64,000 bases of DNA from Mesorhizobium sp. AR07 (GCF_024746815.1 NZ_CP080525.1:5450501-5514500), one strand, 5' to 3'; positions 34,434 through 43,736 are shown, counted from the stretch's first letter. Numbers and translations are program-made. Notes: generated from the letters alone by a model not told the origin.

Positions 34434-35981
34434 ATGTCAGCGATCTACGACTTCGGCCCGTTCCACCTTGACGCAAGTCTCGGGATATTGATGCGTGGAT
34501 CAGAGCCCACTGGAATCGGCCATCGTGCGGCCGCCTTGCTTCAATTGCTACTTGATCGCGCCACGCAACCCGTCGCCAAGGAGTTGCTATTCCAGACCGC
34601 TTGGCCGGGACTCGCGGTCGAGGACAGCAACCTGACGGTCCAAATCGCCGCCATCCGCAAAGTCCTAGACGAAGTGGGCGGCGCAGGGTGGATCGAGACG
34701 TTGCCGCGCCGGGGCTACAGATATGTCGGCCCGCCGGTCGTAACCCGCCAACCTGACGTTGGCACCACAGAGGCTCCTCCATCTCTGGAGTTGCCGGTCA
34801 AACCCTCCGTCGTCGTGCTTCCCTTTGCCAACCTGGGCGACGAACCCGAGCAAGCCTATTTTACTGACGGCATGGTCGATGACATCATCACCGGCTTGTC
34901 GCGCGTCAAATGGATATTCGTAATCGGGCGCGGCACGACCTTCTCCTACAAGGGACGCATGGTTGCCCCGAGACAGGTAGGCCAGGAACTCGGCGTGAGA
35001 TACGTGCTGGAGGGAAGCGTGCGCAAGATCGCCGATCACGTGCGCATCAACTGCCAGCTCGTCGACGCAACTAGCGCCGCTCAGGTCTGGTCGGAGCGCT
35101 ACGACCGCAAGCTCGATGATGTATTCGCATTGCAGGACGGGATCGCCTCCTCGGTCGTTGCCGCGATGGAGCCGGGGCTTCAGCGTGCGGAGATCGAGCG
35201 CGTCAGGCGTAAGCGGCCGGATAGCCTCGACGCCTACGAGCTCGTGCTCAAGGCGCAACCTGACGTCGACTCGGGTATGCCGGAGCAGGTCACACGCGCA
35301 CTCGTATGCCTTGAACGGTCGCTAATTCTGCTCCCGACTTACGCTCTGGCACACGCGAACGCCGCCATGTGCCACCATTGCCTCTTCCTGCGCGTCGGCC
35401 TTAGAGAAGAACATCGGGCAGCCTCGTTGCGTCATGCCGACGCCGCCATGACATTTGGCCAGGACGATGCTCGAGCCCTGACACTGGCCGGCTTTTCCGT
35501 CGGCATGGACGGCCACGACCGCGGTGGCGCATTCGCGGCCTTCGAGGCAGCATTGGCGTTGAGCCCCTCCTGCGCGCTCACCTACATTCTCGGCAGTGTT
35601 GTGGCTGGCTGGGCCGGCGAGGCGGAGCGTGCGATCGATTGGGGCGAGCGAGGCATCCGCCTCAGCCCATTCGATCCGTGGGCCTTTGCAGCCTACGACG
35701 CGCAGGCGCTTGGCTATTTTCGTGGTGGTCGCTACGAGGATGCGGCCGGCGCGGCCCACAAATACATCCGGGCCAATCCCGCCCACAGCATCACCTACGT
35801 GCAATTGGCCGCGGCGCTTGCCAAGCTTGGGCGCTTGGCAGAGGCGAGGACGACCGCGGCGCGGGTTCTCGAATTGCACCCCACGTTCCGCTACAGTCGG
35901 CAATTCTCCGGCGTCAACTGTGCGCCAGCTCTGGCGGCCTCTATGGCTGAGGCACTCAGCGCTGCTGGGCTGCCGGAGTAG
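34434..35981 (+). CDS. Winged-helix regulator with TolB-like and TPR regions (CadC/adenylate-cyclase-like type)
   Basis: 515 residues from MSAIYDFGPFHLDA (an ATG 6 codons earlier is also possible). Residues about 3-97 form an OmpR/PhoB-type winged helix (VEDSNLTVQIAAIRKVLDE, IETLPRRGYRYVG). Residues about 115-230 form a TolB-N/FlgO-like region (VVLPFANLGDEPEQAYFTDG, VRYVLEGSVRK). The rest is tetratricopeptide repeats. Rhizobial genomes carry many such proteins, probably sensing through the TPR part. No membrane helix or cyclase domain is present. Divergent from the cupin gene. Confidence 0.85.
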   Translation: MSAIYDFGPFHLDASLGILMRGSEPTGIGHRAAALLQLLLDRATQPVAKELLFQTAWPGLAVEDSNLTVQIAAIRKVLDEVGGAGWIETLPRRGYRYVGPPVVTRQPDVGTTEAPPSLELPVKPSVVVLPFANLGDEPEQAYFTDGMVDDIITGLSRVKWIFVIGRGTTFSYKGRMVAPRQVGQELGVRYVLEGSVRKIADHVRINCQLVDATSAAQVWSERYDRKLDDVFALQDGIASSVVAAMEPGLQRAEIERVRRKRPDSLDAYELVLKAQPDVDSGMPEQVTRALVCLERSLILLPTYALAHANAAMCHHCLFLRVGLREEHRAASLRHADAAMTFGQDDARALTLAGFSVGMDGHDRGGAFAAFEAALALSPSCALTYILGSVVAGWAGEAERAIDWGERGIRLSPFDPWAFAAYDAQALGYFRGGRYEDAAGAAHKYIRANPAHSITYVQLAAALAKLGRLAEARTTAARVLELHPTFRYSRQFSGVNCAPALAASMAEALSAAGLPE

Positions 35982-36107
35982 GATTCAACTGCTCATTCGG
36001 GCTTTTGCGTCCCGAAGGCCGCTCAGCGATCGCACAAATCACGGAATTGGCCCGCACGTCGGGCAGAGCGCACCGATCGAGTTCGATTTATGAATACGAG
36101 CCCTAGG

Positions 36108-36869
36108 TCACCCGTTCGGAGCAGGGGACACTTTTCGGCCTGACTTCGCCACTCGCATTCTGACGCGCGCGATGGAACCACGCGGCGCATCAACGATAAA
36201 CGGACGTTTGAGTGCGACAAGCAGATCCTTCAGCCGAGCATGTCCGTAAGTTCGCGTATCGAAATCGGTGGTCCGGCTCTCAAGTTCACGTTCGAGAAGG
36301 TCAATCGGAACCCAGTCTGCGGGATGATCTACAAGCATGGCCATAGCGCTTTTCACGACGACCTGGGCATCGCCGAGCGGGCGTAGCGGCTTCATTTTGG
36401 GACGAGTTGCATGCAGCGGATCGAACCGCAGGTTCTCCAGATAAACGAAGCGGCTACACGCTCGCCTTAACCGTTCCGGCGCGCTTTCACCGCCGAAAAT
36501 ATAGCATTCGAGATTCTGCTCCAGAATGCGGATCGCGAGATTGGCGAAATCGCTGTCGCTCGATACGATACAAAATCCGCCGAGGGCGCCGCTGTGCAGA
36601 AGATCCATCACATCAATTACCAGCGCGATGTCGGCGGCATTCTTACCCCTTCCGGAAATTGGCAGATGACGCGGCACGATTGCGTGCCGGACCAACGTCT
36701 CCTCCCACGCCAGGCCTTGTTGTCCGGCAAAATCGCCATAGGCTCGCCTCACCACTAACTGGCCGTATTTTTCCGTCTCCGTGATGACACGGCCGATCAT
36801 CTTTGCCGGAACATTATCCGCGTCGATCAAGACAGCCAGGCGTTTGGAGCGCTGTTCTGTGGGCATCAT
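36108..36869 (-). CDS. NYN-domain (LabA/DUF88-like) nuclease with OST-HTH-type C-terminus
   Basis: 253-residue protein. The N-terminal NYN/PIN-like nuclease has the expected acidic residues: VLIDADNVP (residues 14-22), ADIALVIDVMDLL and IVSSDSDFANLA. The C-terminal part (about residues 165-240) resembles an OST-HTH/LOTUS RNA-binding winged helix (WVPIDLLERELE, YGHARLKDLLVAL). NYN proteins cut RNA. The ATG pair follows GAGGAG. It lies 64 bases downstream of an RHH gene on the same strand, an arrangement seen in toxin-antitoxin loci. Confidence 0.85.
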   Translation of the reverse strand: MMPTEQRSKRLAVLIDADNVPAKMIGRVITETEKYGQLVVRRAYGDFAGQQGLAWEETLVRHAIVPRHLPISGRGKNAADIALVIDVMDLLHSGALGGFCIVSSDSDFANLAIRILEQNLECYIFGGESAPERLRRACSRFVYLENLRFDPLHATRPKMKPLRPLGDAQVVVKSAMAMLVDHPADWVPIDLLERELESRTTDFDTRTYGHARLKDLLVALKRPFIVDAPRGSIARVRMRVAKSGRKVSPAPNG

Positions 36870-36933
36870 GGTCTCTGAGCTCCTCATGTGCTTAGCGCTG
36901 TCGAGGGAGCTCATCAGAGAGCGCCGGGGTGCG

Positions 36934-37173
36934 CTAGCGATCAACTCCGGCGGGCCGACGCTCGAGATCCCCAGCGGGCTCGTCCGGGAGCGCGTCGCTC
37001 ACTTTACTCAACGCATATCGGATTGCTTCGCTCTGGTTATTGAGGCCTTCACGCTGAATGACCGCAGAAATCATTTGCTTGTCCCCTGGCGCGAGCCAGA
37101 CCGAAACCTGGCCAAGACCCTGGGCGATGCGCTTGCGACGTAGCTGCGCGACGCGCTTGGAAGAGGAACTCAT
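36934..37173 (-). CDS. Ribbon-helix-helix DNA-binding protein (antitoxin-like)
   Basis: 79 residues from an ATG with GGAG upstream. After a basic N-terminus comes a beta strand and two helices typical of RHH proteins: QVSVWLAPGDKQMISAVIQR, then NNQSEAIRYALSKV. RHH proteins often repress their own operon and neutralise a toxin. It precedes the NYN nuclease gene on the same strand, separated by 64 bases. The upstream 100 bases are very AT-rich, as for a promoter. Confidence 0.7.
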   Translation of the reverse strand: MSSSSKRVAQLRRKRIAQGLGQVSVWLAPGDKQMISAVIQREGLNNQSEAIRYALSKVSDALPDEPAGDLERRPAGVDR

Positions 37174-37829
37174 GTGAATTCTCCAAACGTCCCTGGTCAC
37201 CTCGCATCGGGCAGGGGCCAGCAAGCCAGCCAATCCTGGACTCCTTAAAGTCGGCAGTTCTGGAGGCGAAGTCATGTGATTGTCGGCAGAGATAAATTGT
37301 GCATTATTTTCAGGCGCCAGTCAAATGAAAATTGCTATACACTTTATATCTCATTTTTATACTTTTAATGCGGCAATGATATCGCACAGAAATTAGGCTG
37401 TAGACGACACTATTTCGGTTATAAGTCATAAATGACTTATCAAGGTCAACCTTTTGGCCAAAGGAGTATTGCTAAACGCTGCAACCCCGTGACGCAGGCG
37501 CCCGATCTTACGGCAAGACGCCCTCCATCAGATTTTGACGCATATTCTGCGACCAAAAAAGGATCTGTCGTCTACGAGAGTTCGGTCGAGGGCCCAGCAG
37601 ACCGTTCGTTTCGCGCTGCCCAGTGTTTGTCTCGTCGATCACCCCTTCCTTCCTCTCCCGTCGTGGCCGGAACGCCCGCCAAATCACCATAGGGGGCCGC
37701 TGGTGCGTTCTTTCGCATTCCGAGTGACACTGCACTGCGCCGTTAGGTGCGCGCCCTGGATGCTCAGTGAGAATCTCCTCCAGACTGAGATATTTGGCGT
37801 GGATCCGGTAGGCTTGAGCCAGGGATCGA
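37174..37829. other. Intergenic region, AT-rich promoter part
   Basis: 37290-37430 is strongly AT-rich and probably holds the RHH-NYN promoter on the minus strand. No convincing gene, repeat or RNA is seen in 37430-37829. Confidence 0.45.
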
Positions 37830-38177
37830 TCACAGCGCTAAGGCTGGCGTCACATCGGTGAGTGTCGCCATCAATGTGTTCCTCTGGCCTTCAATTCCCG
37901 GGCAGCTGTGAATCTCGAGCCTTACCGGCCCACCTCTATCGCAACTCGTGCAGAACAACGCCCTCTCGACGGAACTGAACAGCGCCCCCTTGCCATATCG
38001 TCGGATCAACCCAGCTGGCTTCACCTCGGCATGATGTGAGCAGTTTTTGCACCAGGCTCGCAGCGAGTGCCATTCGCGCAGGTCGCCGAGCGAGACGTCC
38101 AGTCCTGCATGAATGCTGCCATCGACAATCATCTGTGGTGGAATCCTCACTTCGCCGGGCGCGATGATTTTCTCCAT
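37830..38177 (-). CDS. Hypothetical protein with two CxxC motifs
   Basis: 115 residues if started at MEKIIAPGEVRIPP; the frame is open further upstream without support. Two CxxC pairs (WCKNCSHH and FCTSCDRG) about 33 residues apart suggest a zinc ribbon. Not otherwise recognised. Confidence 0.5.
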   Translation of the reverse strand: MEKIIAPGEVRIPPQMIVDGSIHAGLDVSLGDLREWHSLRAWCKNCSHHAEVKPAGLIRRYGKGALFSSVERALFCTSCDRGGPVRLEIHSCPGIEGQRNTLMATLTDVTPALAL

Positions 38178-38229
38178 GACGTGGCGGCTGTTGAGGCGGG
38201 GGTGCGAGGGAACTTTTGGGACTACAACT

Positions 38230-38439
38230 TTATCGACCAAGCGGCTGCCGCGACAACGCAAGGAGTTCCGCCTCATCCGTAATTCCGGCCATGTAGTTGG
38301 CAATGATGCGAGAGGCCAGCGCTTCTCGTTGAGCTTCAGATTCACTTTCCCCCTTCGCTTGCTCGAATACCCGACCAAGAAGCCCTATCTCGGAAGGCGT
38401 GAAATTGCTCGCCTCCTTGATCCTGCGATTGATCGGCAT
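38230..38439 (-). CDS. Small hypothetical protein (69 residues)
   Basis: Helical protein starting MPINRRIKEASNFTPSEIGL, preceded by a strong GAGGAGG site. It resembles a small conserved family of rhizobia in which the same MPINR start is followed by a helical region of unknown function. Between the CxxC protein and the LysR gene, same strand. Confidence 0.6.
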   Translation of the reverse strand: MPINRRIKEASNFTPSEIGLLGRVFEQAKGESESEAQREALASRIIANYMAGITDEAELLALSRQPLGR

Positions 38440-38513
38440 GTCTGCCTCCTCTTTTTCGCGCAGTCCGGGCTTAGGTGCAACTTCGCCCATTGAGGGGATT
38501 TCAAACTGGCACA

Positions 38514-39410
38514 TTACCCGGCAGCCGCTGGGTCGATAGGTCGTCTCCCTTCGAATAGGGCGCTCTGGTCCCCGATCTGCGCGATCATGTGTTCGCGAAA
38601 GACCCTCACCCGTTTGGTGTGCCGCAGGTCGGGATGATAAAGCAGCCATAACCCCAGATCGTGTAACGGGTCTGGCGCGCGGAAGCGTTCCAGCCGGTCA
38701 TCACTGTCGCCCATGAAGCAAGGCAGGTAGGCCAGCCCTAGTCCCTGTTTCAGGGCAGCGAGCGTGAGCAAGGTGTCGTCGACAAAGAAGCTGTGACGAT
38801 GATCCGGGCATGCCGCGTCGGTCCAGGATCGATGGAAAGCGCAGCATTCCACACCCAGCCAGGTTGGTTTGATGCCGCCGGCGCGCAAAGTCTTGAGGTA
38901 GCTTCTTTCCCCGTAAACGGCCGACGCAACGTTGGTGAGCCGGATACCGACCAGAGTGTCGAGCGGGGTGTTTGTCAGGCGAATGGCGATGTCCGCATGG
39001 CGCTCGGCCAAGCTGACATACTTGTTGGAAACCTGCACATGCAGCTCGATGTCCGGATAGCTTTCATTGAAACTGGCGAACATGGGCATCAGCACGGACG
39101 ACGCCATATTGTTGATCGCGGACACCCTTAGCTCGCCGGCAACCCGATCTTCCTGACCGCCGAGAGCGCCCTCGACCTCGAGGACTTCCATCTCCATCTT
39201 GCCGGCCGCCATTTTCAATTCCTCGCCGGCCGCCGTCAGTTCGTATCCGGACTTCTTGCGCTCGATCAGGCGCGCGCCAAGCTGCGTCTCCAGCAGCCTG
39301 ATTCGGCGCGATACGGTGGAGTGCTGGACGTTCATGCGTTTAGCGGCGCCGCTGATCGAGCCATCGCGCGCGACCGCTAGGAAAATTCGCAAATCATCCC
39401 ACTGCATCAT
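38514..39410 (-). CDS. LysR-family transcriptional regulator
   Basis: 298-residue regulator. The helix-turn-helix spans about residues 5-65 (FLAVARDGSISGAAKRMNVQ, STVSRRIRLLETQLGARLIE), then the effector domain. The C-terminal pattern (GLAYLPCFMGD, LWLLYHPDLRHTKRVRVFRE) is typical of proteobacterial LysR proteins of the AmpR/GcvA-like branch. It is divergent from a methyltransferase-nitrilase pair and probably controls it. Confidence 0.9.
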   Translation of the reverse strand: MMQWDDLRIFLAVARDGSISGAAKRMNVQHSTVSRRIRLLETQLGARLIERKKSGYELTAAGEELKMAAGKMEMEVLEVEGALGGQEDRVAGELRVSAINNMASSVLMPMFASFNESYPDIELHVQVSNKYVSLAERHADIAIRLTNTPLDTLVGIRLTNVASAVYGERSYLKTLRAGGIKPTWLGVECCAFHRSWTDAACPDHRHSFFVDDTLLTLAALKQGLGLAYLPCFMGDSDDRLERFRAPDPLHDLGLWLLYHPDLRHTKRVRVFREHMIAQIGDQSALFEGRRPIDPAAAG

Positions 39411-39556
39411 GGACCCCGATCTGTGCAATTTTGCAAAATGGGCGTCGAGATTTCGAGAATTGAACCGAAACTACGCGCCCAATATCGTTTCCTGCAAGAC
39501 AATACTGTCTTCCGGAAGCCGTTCCGACTTCCGGGGTGATGCGCCAGGAGGCGACC

Positions 39557-40420
39557 ATGGATCAGCAGCCGACTTTCGACCCGATCAAATTCAAGGAAAC
39601 GACCCGTAAGCAGTGGGACGGTGCGGCCGAAGCCTGGAACCGCTGGAGTCCGCTTTTATCCCGGTGGCTTGGACCGGCGACCGAACTGATGCTGGACATG
39701 ACCAATGTAAAGCGGGGCAGTCGCGTTCTCGATGTCGCCGCCGGAGCGGGGGAGCAAACGCTGACCGCGGCACGACGCGTTGGCCCCGAGGGTTATGTGC
39801 TGGCCACCGACATTTCGGCCGGGATTCTTGATTTCGCTGCCAGCAACGCGAAACTGGCGGGCTATGGCAACATCGACACCGTCGTCGCCGACGGCGAAAT
39901 GCTGGGCGCCATATCCGCCGACCCGTTCGACGCCGTCATTTCGCGCGTCGGACTGATCTACTTTCCGGATCAGAACAAGGCGCTGGGCGGGATGCGCGAC
40001 CACCTTAAGCCGGGGGGACGGGTCGGTGCAATCGTCTATTCCACCGGCGACAAGAACCCGTTCTTTTCGATCCCCGTCGGCATCATTCGCCGTCGCGCCG
40101 CGCTGCCCGCGCCCCTGCCCGGTCAGCCGGGGCCCTTCAGCCTGGGCGATCCCACGGTTTTGGCAAAACGCCTGGTCGACGCCGGATTCCGCGACGTCCG
40201 GATCGAAAAGGTCGATGCGCCAGTGCGGCTGCACTCGGCGATGGAATGTCTGCAGTTCGAGCAGGAATCGTTTGGCGCGCTGCATCAGATGCTCGCCGGC
40301 CTGGCCGCCCGGGAACAGGATGACGCCTGGGCTGAAATCGAGGAGGCGCTTGGCCAGTTCGAGCGGGACGGACAATTCGCGGGGCCATGCGAAATGCTCG
40401 TCGCGGCCGCCACAAAATAG
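39557..40420 (+). CDS. Class I SAM-dependent methyltransferase (UbiE/Coq5-like)
   Basis: 287 residues. The SAM-binding motif I is VLDVAAGAGEQTL (near residue 57), followed by VLATDISAGIL and FDAVISRVGLIYFPD. UbiE-like fold; acceptor substrate unknown. The ATG follows CAGGAGG. The nitrilase gene begins 34 bases downstream, so the two are co-transcribed, perhaps in a nitrile or secondary-metabolite pathway under the divergent LysR protein. Confidence 0.88.
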   Translation: MDQQPTFDPIKFKETTRKQWDGAAEAWNRWSPLLSRWLGPATELMLDMTNVKRGSRVLDVAAGAGEQTLTAARRVGPEGYVLATDISAGILDFAASNAKLAGYGNIDTVVADGEMLGAISADPFDAVISRVGLIYFPDQNKALGGMRDHLKPGGRVGAIVYSTGDKNPFFSIPVGIIRRRAALPAPLPGQPGPFSLGDPTVLAKRLVDAGFRDVRIEKVDAPVRLHSAMECLQFEQESFGALHQMLAGLAAREQDDAWAEIEEALGQFERDGQFAGPCEMLVAAATK

Positions 40421-40454
40421 GAACGCGCCGGCCACCGCGCTGCAGGGGGAAACC

Positions 40455-41393
40455 ATGACGAGGATAGCCATTGTTCAGGAGCCGCCGGCCTTTCTGGATC
40501 GTGAAGGAACGATCGCCAAGGCAGTGCGGCTGGTAGCCGAGGCCGCTAATGGCGGCGCCGAGCTTGTGGTCTTCTCCGAGGCATTCATTCCCGGATACCC
40601 GGCCTGGATCTGGCGCCTGAAGCCGGGGGCCGACGGCGGCCTTGCAGGGCAATTGCACGCGCGTCTGGTCGACAATGCTGTTGACCTCTCGTCGGATCAG
40701 CTGCGCCCTCTGTTCGATGCCGCCAGGGCGTTCAAGGTGACGATCCTGTGCGGCATCGACGAACGCGACAGCGAGTTGAGCCGAACCACCATCTACAACA
40801 GCGTCATCGTCATTGGCACGGACGGATCGCTTCTGAACAGGCACCGCAAACTCATGCCGACCAACCCCGAGCGCATGGTCTGGGGCTTTGGCGATGCCAG
40901 CGGGCTCAAGGTCGTCGACACGCCTTCAGGACGGGTTGGCTCGCTGGTGTGCTGGGAGAACTACATGCCGCTTGCCCGCTATGCACTCTACGCCCAAGGC
41001 ATCGATATCCACGTCGCCCCGACCTACGACAGCGGCGATGAGTGGATCGGCACATTGCAGCATATCGCGCGAGAGGGGGGCTGCTGGGTTCTCGGCGCTG
41101 GCAATGTCTTGCGCGTGGAGGACCTGCCGCGCGACTTTCCCGACCGTGACCGCCTTTACCCGGACGCGGGCGAGTGGATCAATCAGGGCGACTCCGTGGT
41201 GATCGCGCCAGGGGGAAAAATCGTCGCCGGCCCTTTGCGCAAGCAGACGGGCATCCTCCATGCCGACATCGATCTCAAGGCGGCGATTGCGGCCCGCCGC
41301 AGTCTCGACGTTGCCGGGCATTACAGCCGTCCGGACATTTTCACCCTGCAGGTCAATGCAAGATCGCAAAGGCCGGTAGAATTCGGTCGTTAA
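40455..41393 (+). CDS. Nitrilase
   Basis: 312-residue carbon-nitrogen hydrolase of the nitrilase branch, converting nitriles to acids and ammonia. The catalytic triad is present: Glu42 (FSEAFIPGYP), Lys132 (RHRKLMPTNPE) and Cys166 (LVCWENYMPL). The W-E-N following Cys is typical of true nitrilases rather than amidases. ATG preceded by GGGGGA. Substrate cannot be read from the sequence. Confidence 0.93.
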   Translation: MTRIAIVQEPPAFLDREGTIAKAVRLVAEAANGGAELVVFSEAFIPGYPAWIWRLKPGADGGLAGQLHARLVDNAVDLSSDQLRPLFDAARAFKVTILCGIDERDSELSRTTIYNSVIVIGTDGSLLNRHRKLMPTNPERMVWGFGDASGLKVVDTPSGRVGSLVCWENYMPLARYALYAQGIDIHVAPTYDSGDEWIGTLQHIAREGGCWVLGAGNVLRVEDLPRDFPDRDRLYPDAGEWINQGDSVVIAPGGKIVAGPLRKQTGILHADIDLKAAIAARRSLDVAGHYSRPDIFTLQVNARSQRPVEFGR

Positions 41394-41619
41394 ACTGGAA
41401 GGTCGTGACCCGCTGGGCTGCGTATCGTTGCCGGCAAGGGTTGGCGGTTCGAGTGGCATCAATGCCGGAGCGGGTGCAATGATGGGTGGGTTCAGCGGGG
41501 TTTAAGCATCCTGGGTGAGGCAAGGATGCCGGATGGGGCTTCGCTAAGCCAAAGCAGGCGCCGCACTGGTCCTGTTTAGAACATCGCGATGATGGTGAGC
41601 AGTTCCTATAGGAGCAACC

Positions 41620-41964
41620 ATGTCCGATCACGTATTGCCCACACAGAAGAAGCCCAAACTGATCGTTGTAGTAGCCTTCGACCGCGGCGACGAAGGCGAA
41701 CTGTTTACAGCCTTCGGGCCGACCGACCAGCAGAGCGAGGAGCGTGCAATCCGCACAGAGAGGGCGCTGGCTTCAAATCATGTCGGTGTCATCGCATGGA
41801 GCCGCGATGCAGATCCCGCGCTTGGCGACTACCTCATGCGTTTAAGACTGGATGCTAGGCAGCCAGCCTTTCGGCAGCCGCAGATGCGCTCGGCGCTTGA
41901 GACGGCGCTGGCGGCGATTGCCGACAATGCTGCGCCGATCGCGCTTGCCGAAGGCGCTTCCTGA
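41620..41964 (+). CDS. Hypothetical protein (114 residues)
   Basis: Soluble protein starting MSDHVLPTQKKPKLIVVVAF, with AGGAGC before the ATG. A mixed alpha/beta N-terminal half and an Ala-rich helical end. It looks like a small conserved rhizobial protein, but I know no function. Confidence 0.55.
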   Translation: MSDHVLPTQKKPKLIVVVAFDRGDEGELFTAFGPTDQQSEERAIRTERALASNHVGVIAWSRDADPALGDYLMRLRLDARQPAFRQPQMRSALETALAAIADNAAPIALAEGAS

Positions 41965-42095
41965 CATCTACATGGAGGCGCGGGAGTCTCGCTGAGGGGG
42001 GAAGGTGATCGGGGACGAAGTGCTGAAGGTTTTTGGGTTTTAACCCAAGGTCGAATGCGAAGAGATGAATTCGGCCGCTATTTGATGGCGTGAAC

Positions 42096-42392
42096 ATGCC
42101 CAAGCACCTTACGGGCAAAACCAAGGTTCTTAGTGGTTACCGGTCGGTCGAGCATCAGAAGATTCTATTCGATCGCGCAGTCAAGAAGTATGGATGTCTC
42201 CGCGGCTCGCAAATTTGTGGCTCCTCCGGGCAGGAGCAATCACCAGCGCGGCATGGCGGTTGGACATACATCCCGAGCGACACTTACGTCCGGCTCACCC
42301 TGGCGCTCGCCGCGATCGAACCTTGCCCGTTCACTGGCAAGCGTGAGCCTTACCAGATGGTCGAGGCGCTCATGACGTCTGACATCCGTTGA
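42096..42392 (+). pseudogene. VanY/M15-type peptidase remnant
   Basis: One frame has VLSGYRSVEHQKILFDRAVK then KYG. The next frame continues DVSAARKFVAPPGRSNHQRG and MAV. Joined, these are the core of D-Ala-D-Ala carboxypeptidases of the VanY family (GYRS..Q, APPG.S.HQ.G.A.D). The break is near 42190-42200. The zinc-ligand Asp after MAV is replaced by Gly and no catalytic end follows, so the gene is dead. Confidence 0.65.
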
Positions 42393-42572
42393 GCGTTCAG
42401 TCAAAGAACGCTAAGCCATTGATCTAATTCATGTTCATAAAAAGCCGCTTTAATTCACTTGTGATCCATCATCGCATGTGACTGATAGGTATTCCCCGCA
42501 GCAAAGACGAAACACGTATCGGAGCGAACGCTTCCGGCGACCGGCTCGTCGTTTTTTTTTGGAGATGCATCA

Positions 42573-43418
42573 ATGTCTGCCGAGAATATTATCAATCTCA
42601 CCGACCGGAAGAAGCTCTATTCAGTTGTTCCTGTCGATCCGAGCGACTTCAAGTTGGACACTCTGGACTCAGATTTGAGGAGCTTTGTCGTCTCTGGTCC
42701 TCTTGGGCCGATGTTCGACCATCCACTACATCGGGAAATGATGCTGCTTGCTGTTGCCGGCACGCCGGCTATCAATTGGGGAACGTATGTAAAGCCCGCC
42801 GGCCTTCGGTCGATAAATGAGATAATCCGGCGCAGGCGCGCCGCATTGGAAGAGGCGAGAGCCGCCGGCGACTGGCGCTCCTATGTCTTCATTCATCATA
42901 GACCCTACCGTGTCGAAGCGCTCAGCCAAATTATAAACGAAGTTGGAGTTTCAGACCTCTGGCCATTGGTGGGAGAGGTCTGGCAAGACACAGAATCATC
43001 GTCAGCATCGGCTGATGAATGGCAAGATGTTTGGGAGTTGAGTTATTCTCGGCGAGGCAAGTTCCGACGCAAATCGCGGGAGGTGATGGCCATTGATGAC
43101 CGGCGTTACTACCGGGCCCTACCAGATTTTATTAAGGTCTATCGCGGTTGCAGGGACGAAAACCACATCGCCTCATTTTCCTGGACGCTCGATCAAAGCG
43201 TGGCAGAATGGTTCGCCTATCGCTCTCCAGGCGGCGAGCCAATCTTAGCTCAAGCCGAAATCTCGAAAACTCAAGCGCTCGCTTATTTTGGTGACAGGAA
43301 CGAGTCGGAGATTGTGGTGGACCCGTTCTATATTTGCGACTGTGAATTTGAGATCCAGCGCCTGCCCGCGCGAAACGACATGCCGGCGCGACCGGGTTTG
43401 AAGCAAGAGGCTGCGTGA
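42573..43418 (+). CDS. Putative ADP-ribosyltransferase-like protein
   Basis: 281 residues, start MSAENIINLTDRKKLYSVVP. The C-terminal third has an R-S-E arrangement: KVYRG (Arg191), SFSWTLDQSVAEWFA (Ser201-Thr205) and NESEIVV (Glu234, Glu236, an E-x-E pair). In ADP-ribosyltransferases the Arg binds NAD, the S-T-S-like segment supports it and the E-x-E holds the catalytic Glu. The N-terminal 170 residues are not recognised. A toxin, effector or modification enzyme are all possible. Its stop overlaps a 44-codon ORF as TGATG. Family assignment rests on motif spacing. Confidence 0.5.
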   Translation: MSAENIINLTDRKKLYSVVPVDPSDFKLDTLDSDLRSFVVSGPLGPMFDHPLHREMMLLAVAGTPAINWGTYVKPAGLRSINEIIRRRRAALEEARAAGDWRSYVFIHHRPYRVEALSQIINEVGVSDLWPLVGEVWQDTESSSASADEWQDVWELSYSRRGKFRRKSREVMAIDDRRYYRALPDFIKVYRGCRDENHIASFSWTLDQSVAEWFAYRSPGGEPILAQAEISKTQALAYFGDRNESEIVVDPFYICDCEFEIQRLPARNDMPARPGLKQEAA

Positions 43419-43552
43419 TGGCTCGTCTTGGACGGCGCAGGGAGGTGATAGAGAGCCGCACGACTTCAACAGAAACCCGGGGCCGGACGTTCTACGGCAC
43501 CTTTGAAGTTCGCAACACGCGTCACCCGATGATCTACGTCACGTGCGAATAG
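43418..43552 (+). CDS. Small ORF coupled to the ADP-ribosyltransferase-like gene
   Basis: 44 residues, rich in Arg (MARLGRRREVIESRTTSTET at the start, then a possible beta hairpin TFYGTFEVRNTRH). The start overlaps the upstream stop (TGATG), and GCAAGAGG lies before it. If real it would be made with the upstream protein and could be its partner or antidote; too short to identify. Confidence 0.4.
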   Translation: MARLGRRREVIESRTTSTETRGRTFYGTFEVRNTRHPMIYVTCE

Positions 43553-43654
43553 GGCGAAAAACCCGCAAGGCCGATAGCAGGGCTACCGAATTGCGAGACG
43601 GCTAATTGCATCCGGGCGAGATCGTTCGGGCAGCGTTGACCGACTTGGCAGCGA

Positions 43655-43736
43655 CCACGTAATCCAACCTCGCCAGTCCGATCGACGGCCGGACAACCCA
43701 TGAGAAGGGCGCAGATCACTCCGCGCCCTTCTTAGC
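43655..43736. repeat. Dispersed hairpin repeat, copy 1
   Basis: The segment CCTCGCCAGTCCGATCGACG to the hairpin AGAAGGGCGC/GCGCCCTTCT recurs at 44460-44522 with similar blocks (CCTCGCCGGTCTAATCAATC, GAAGGGCGC). A 10-bp stem makes it a possible transcript end. Confidence 0.6.
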
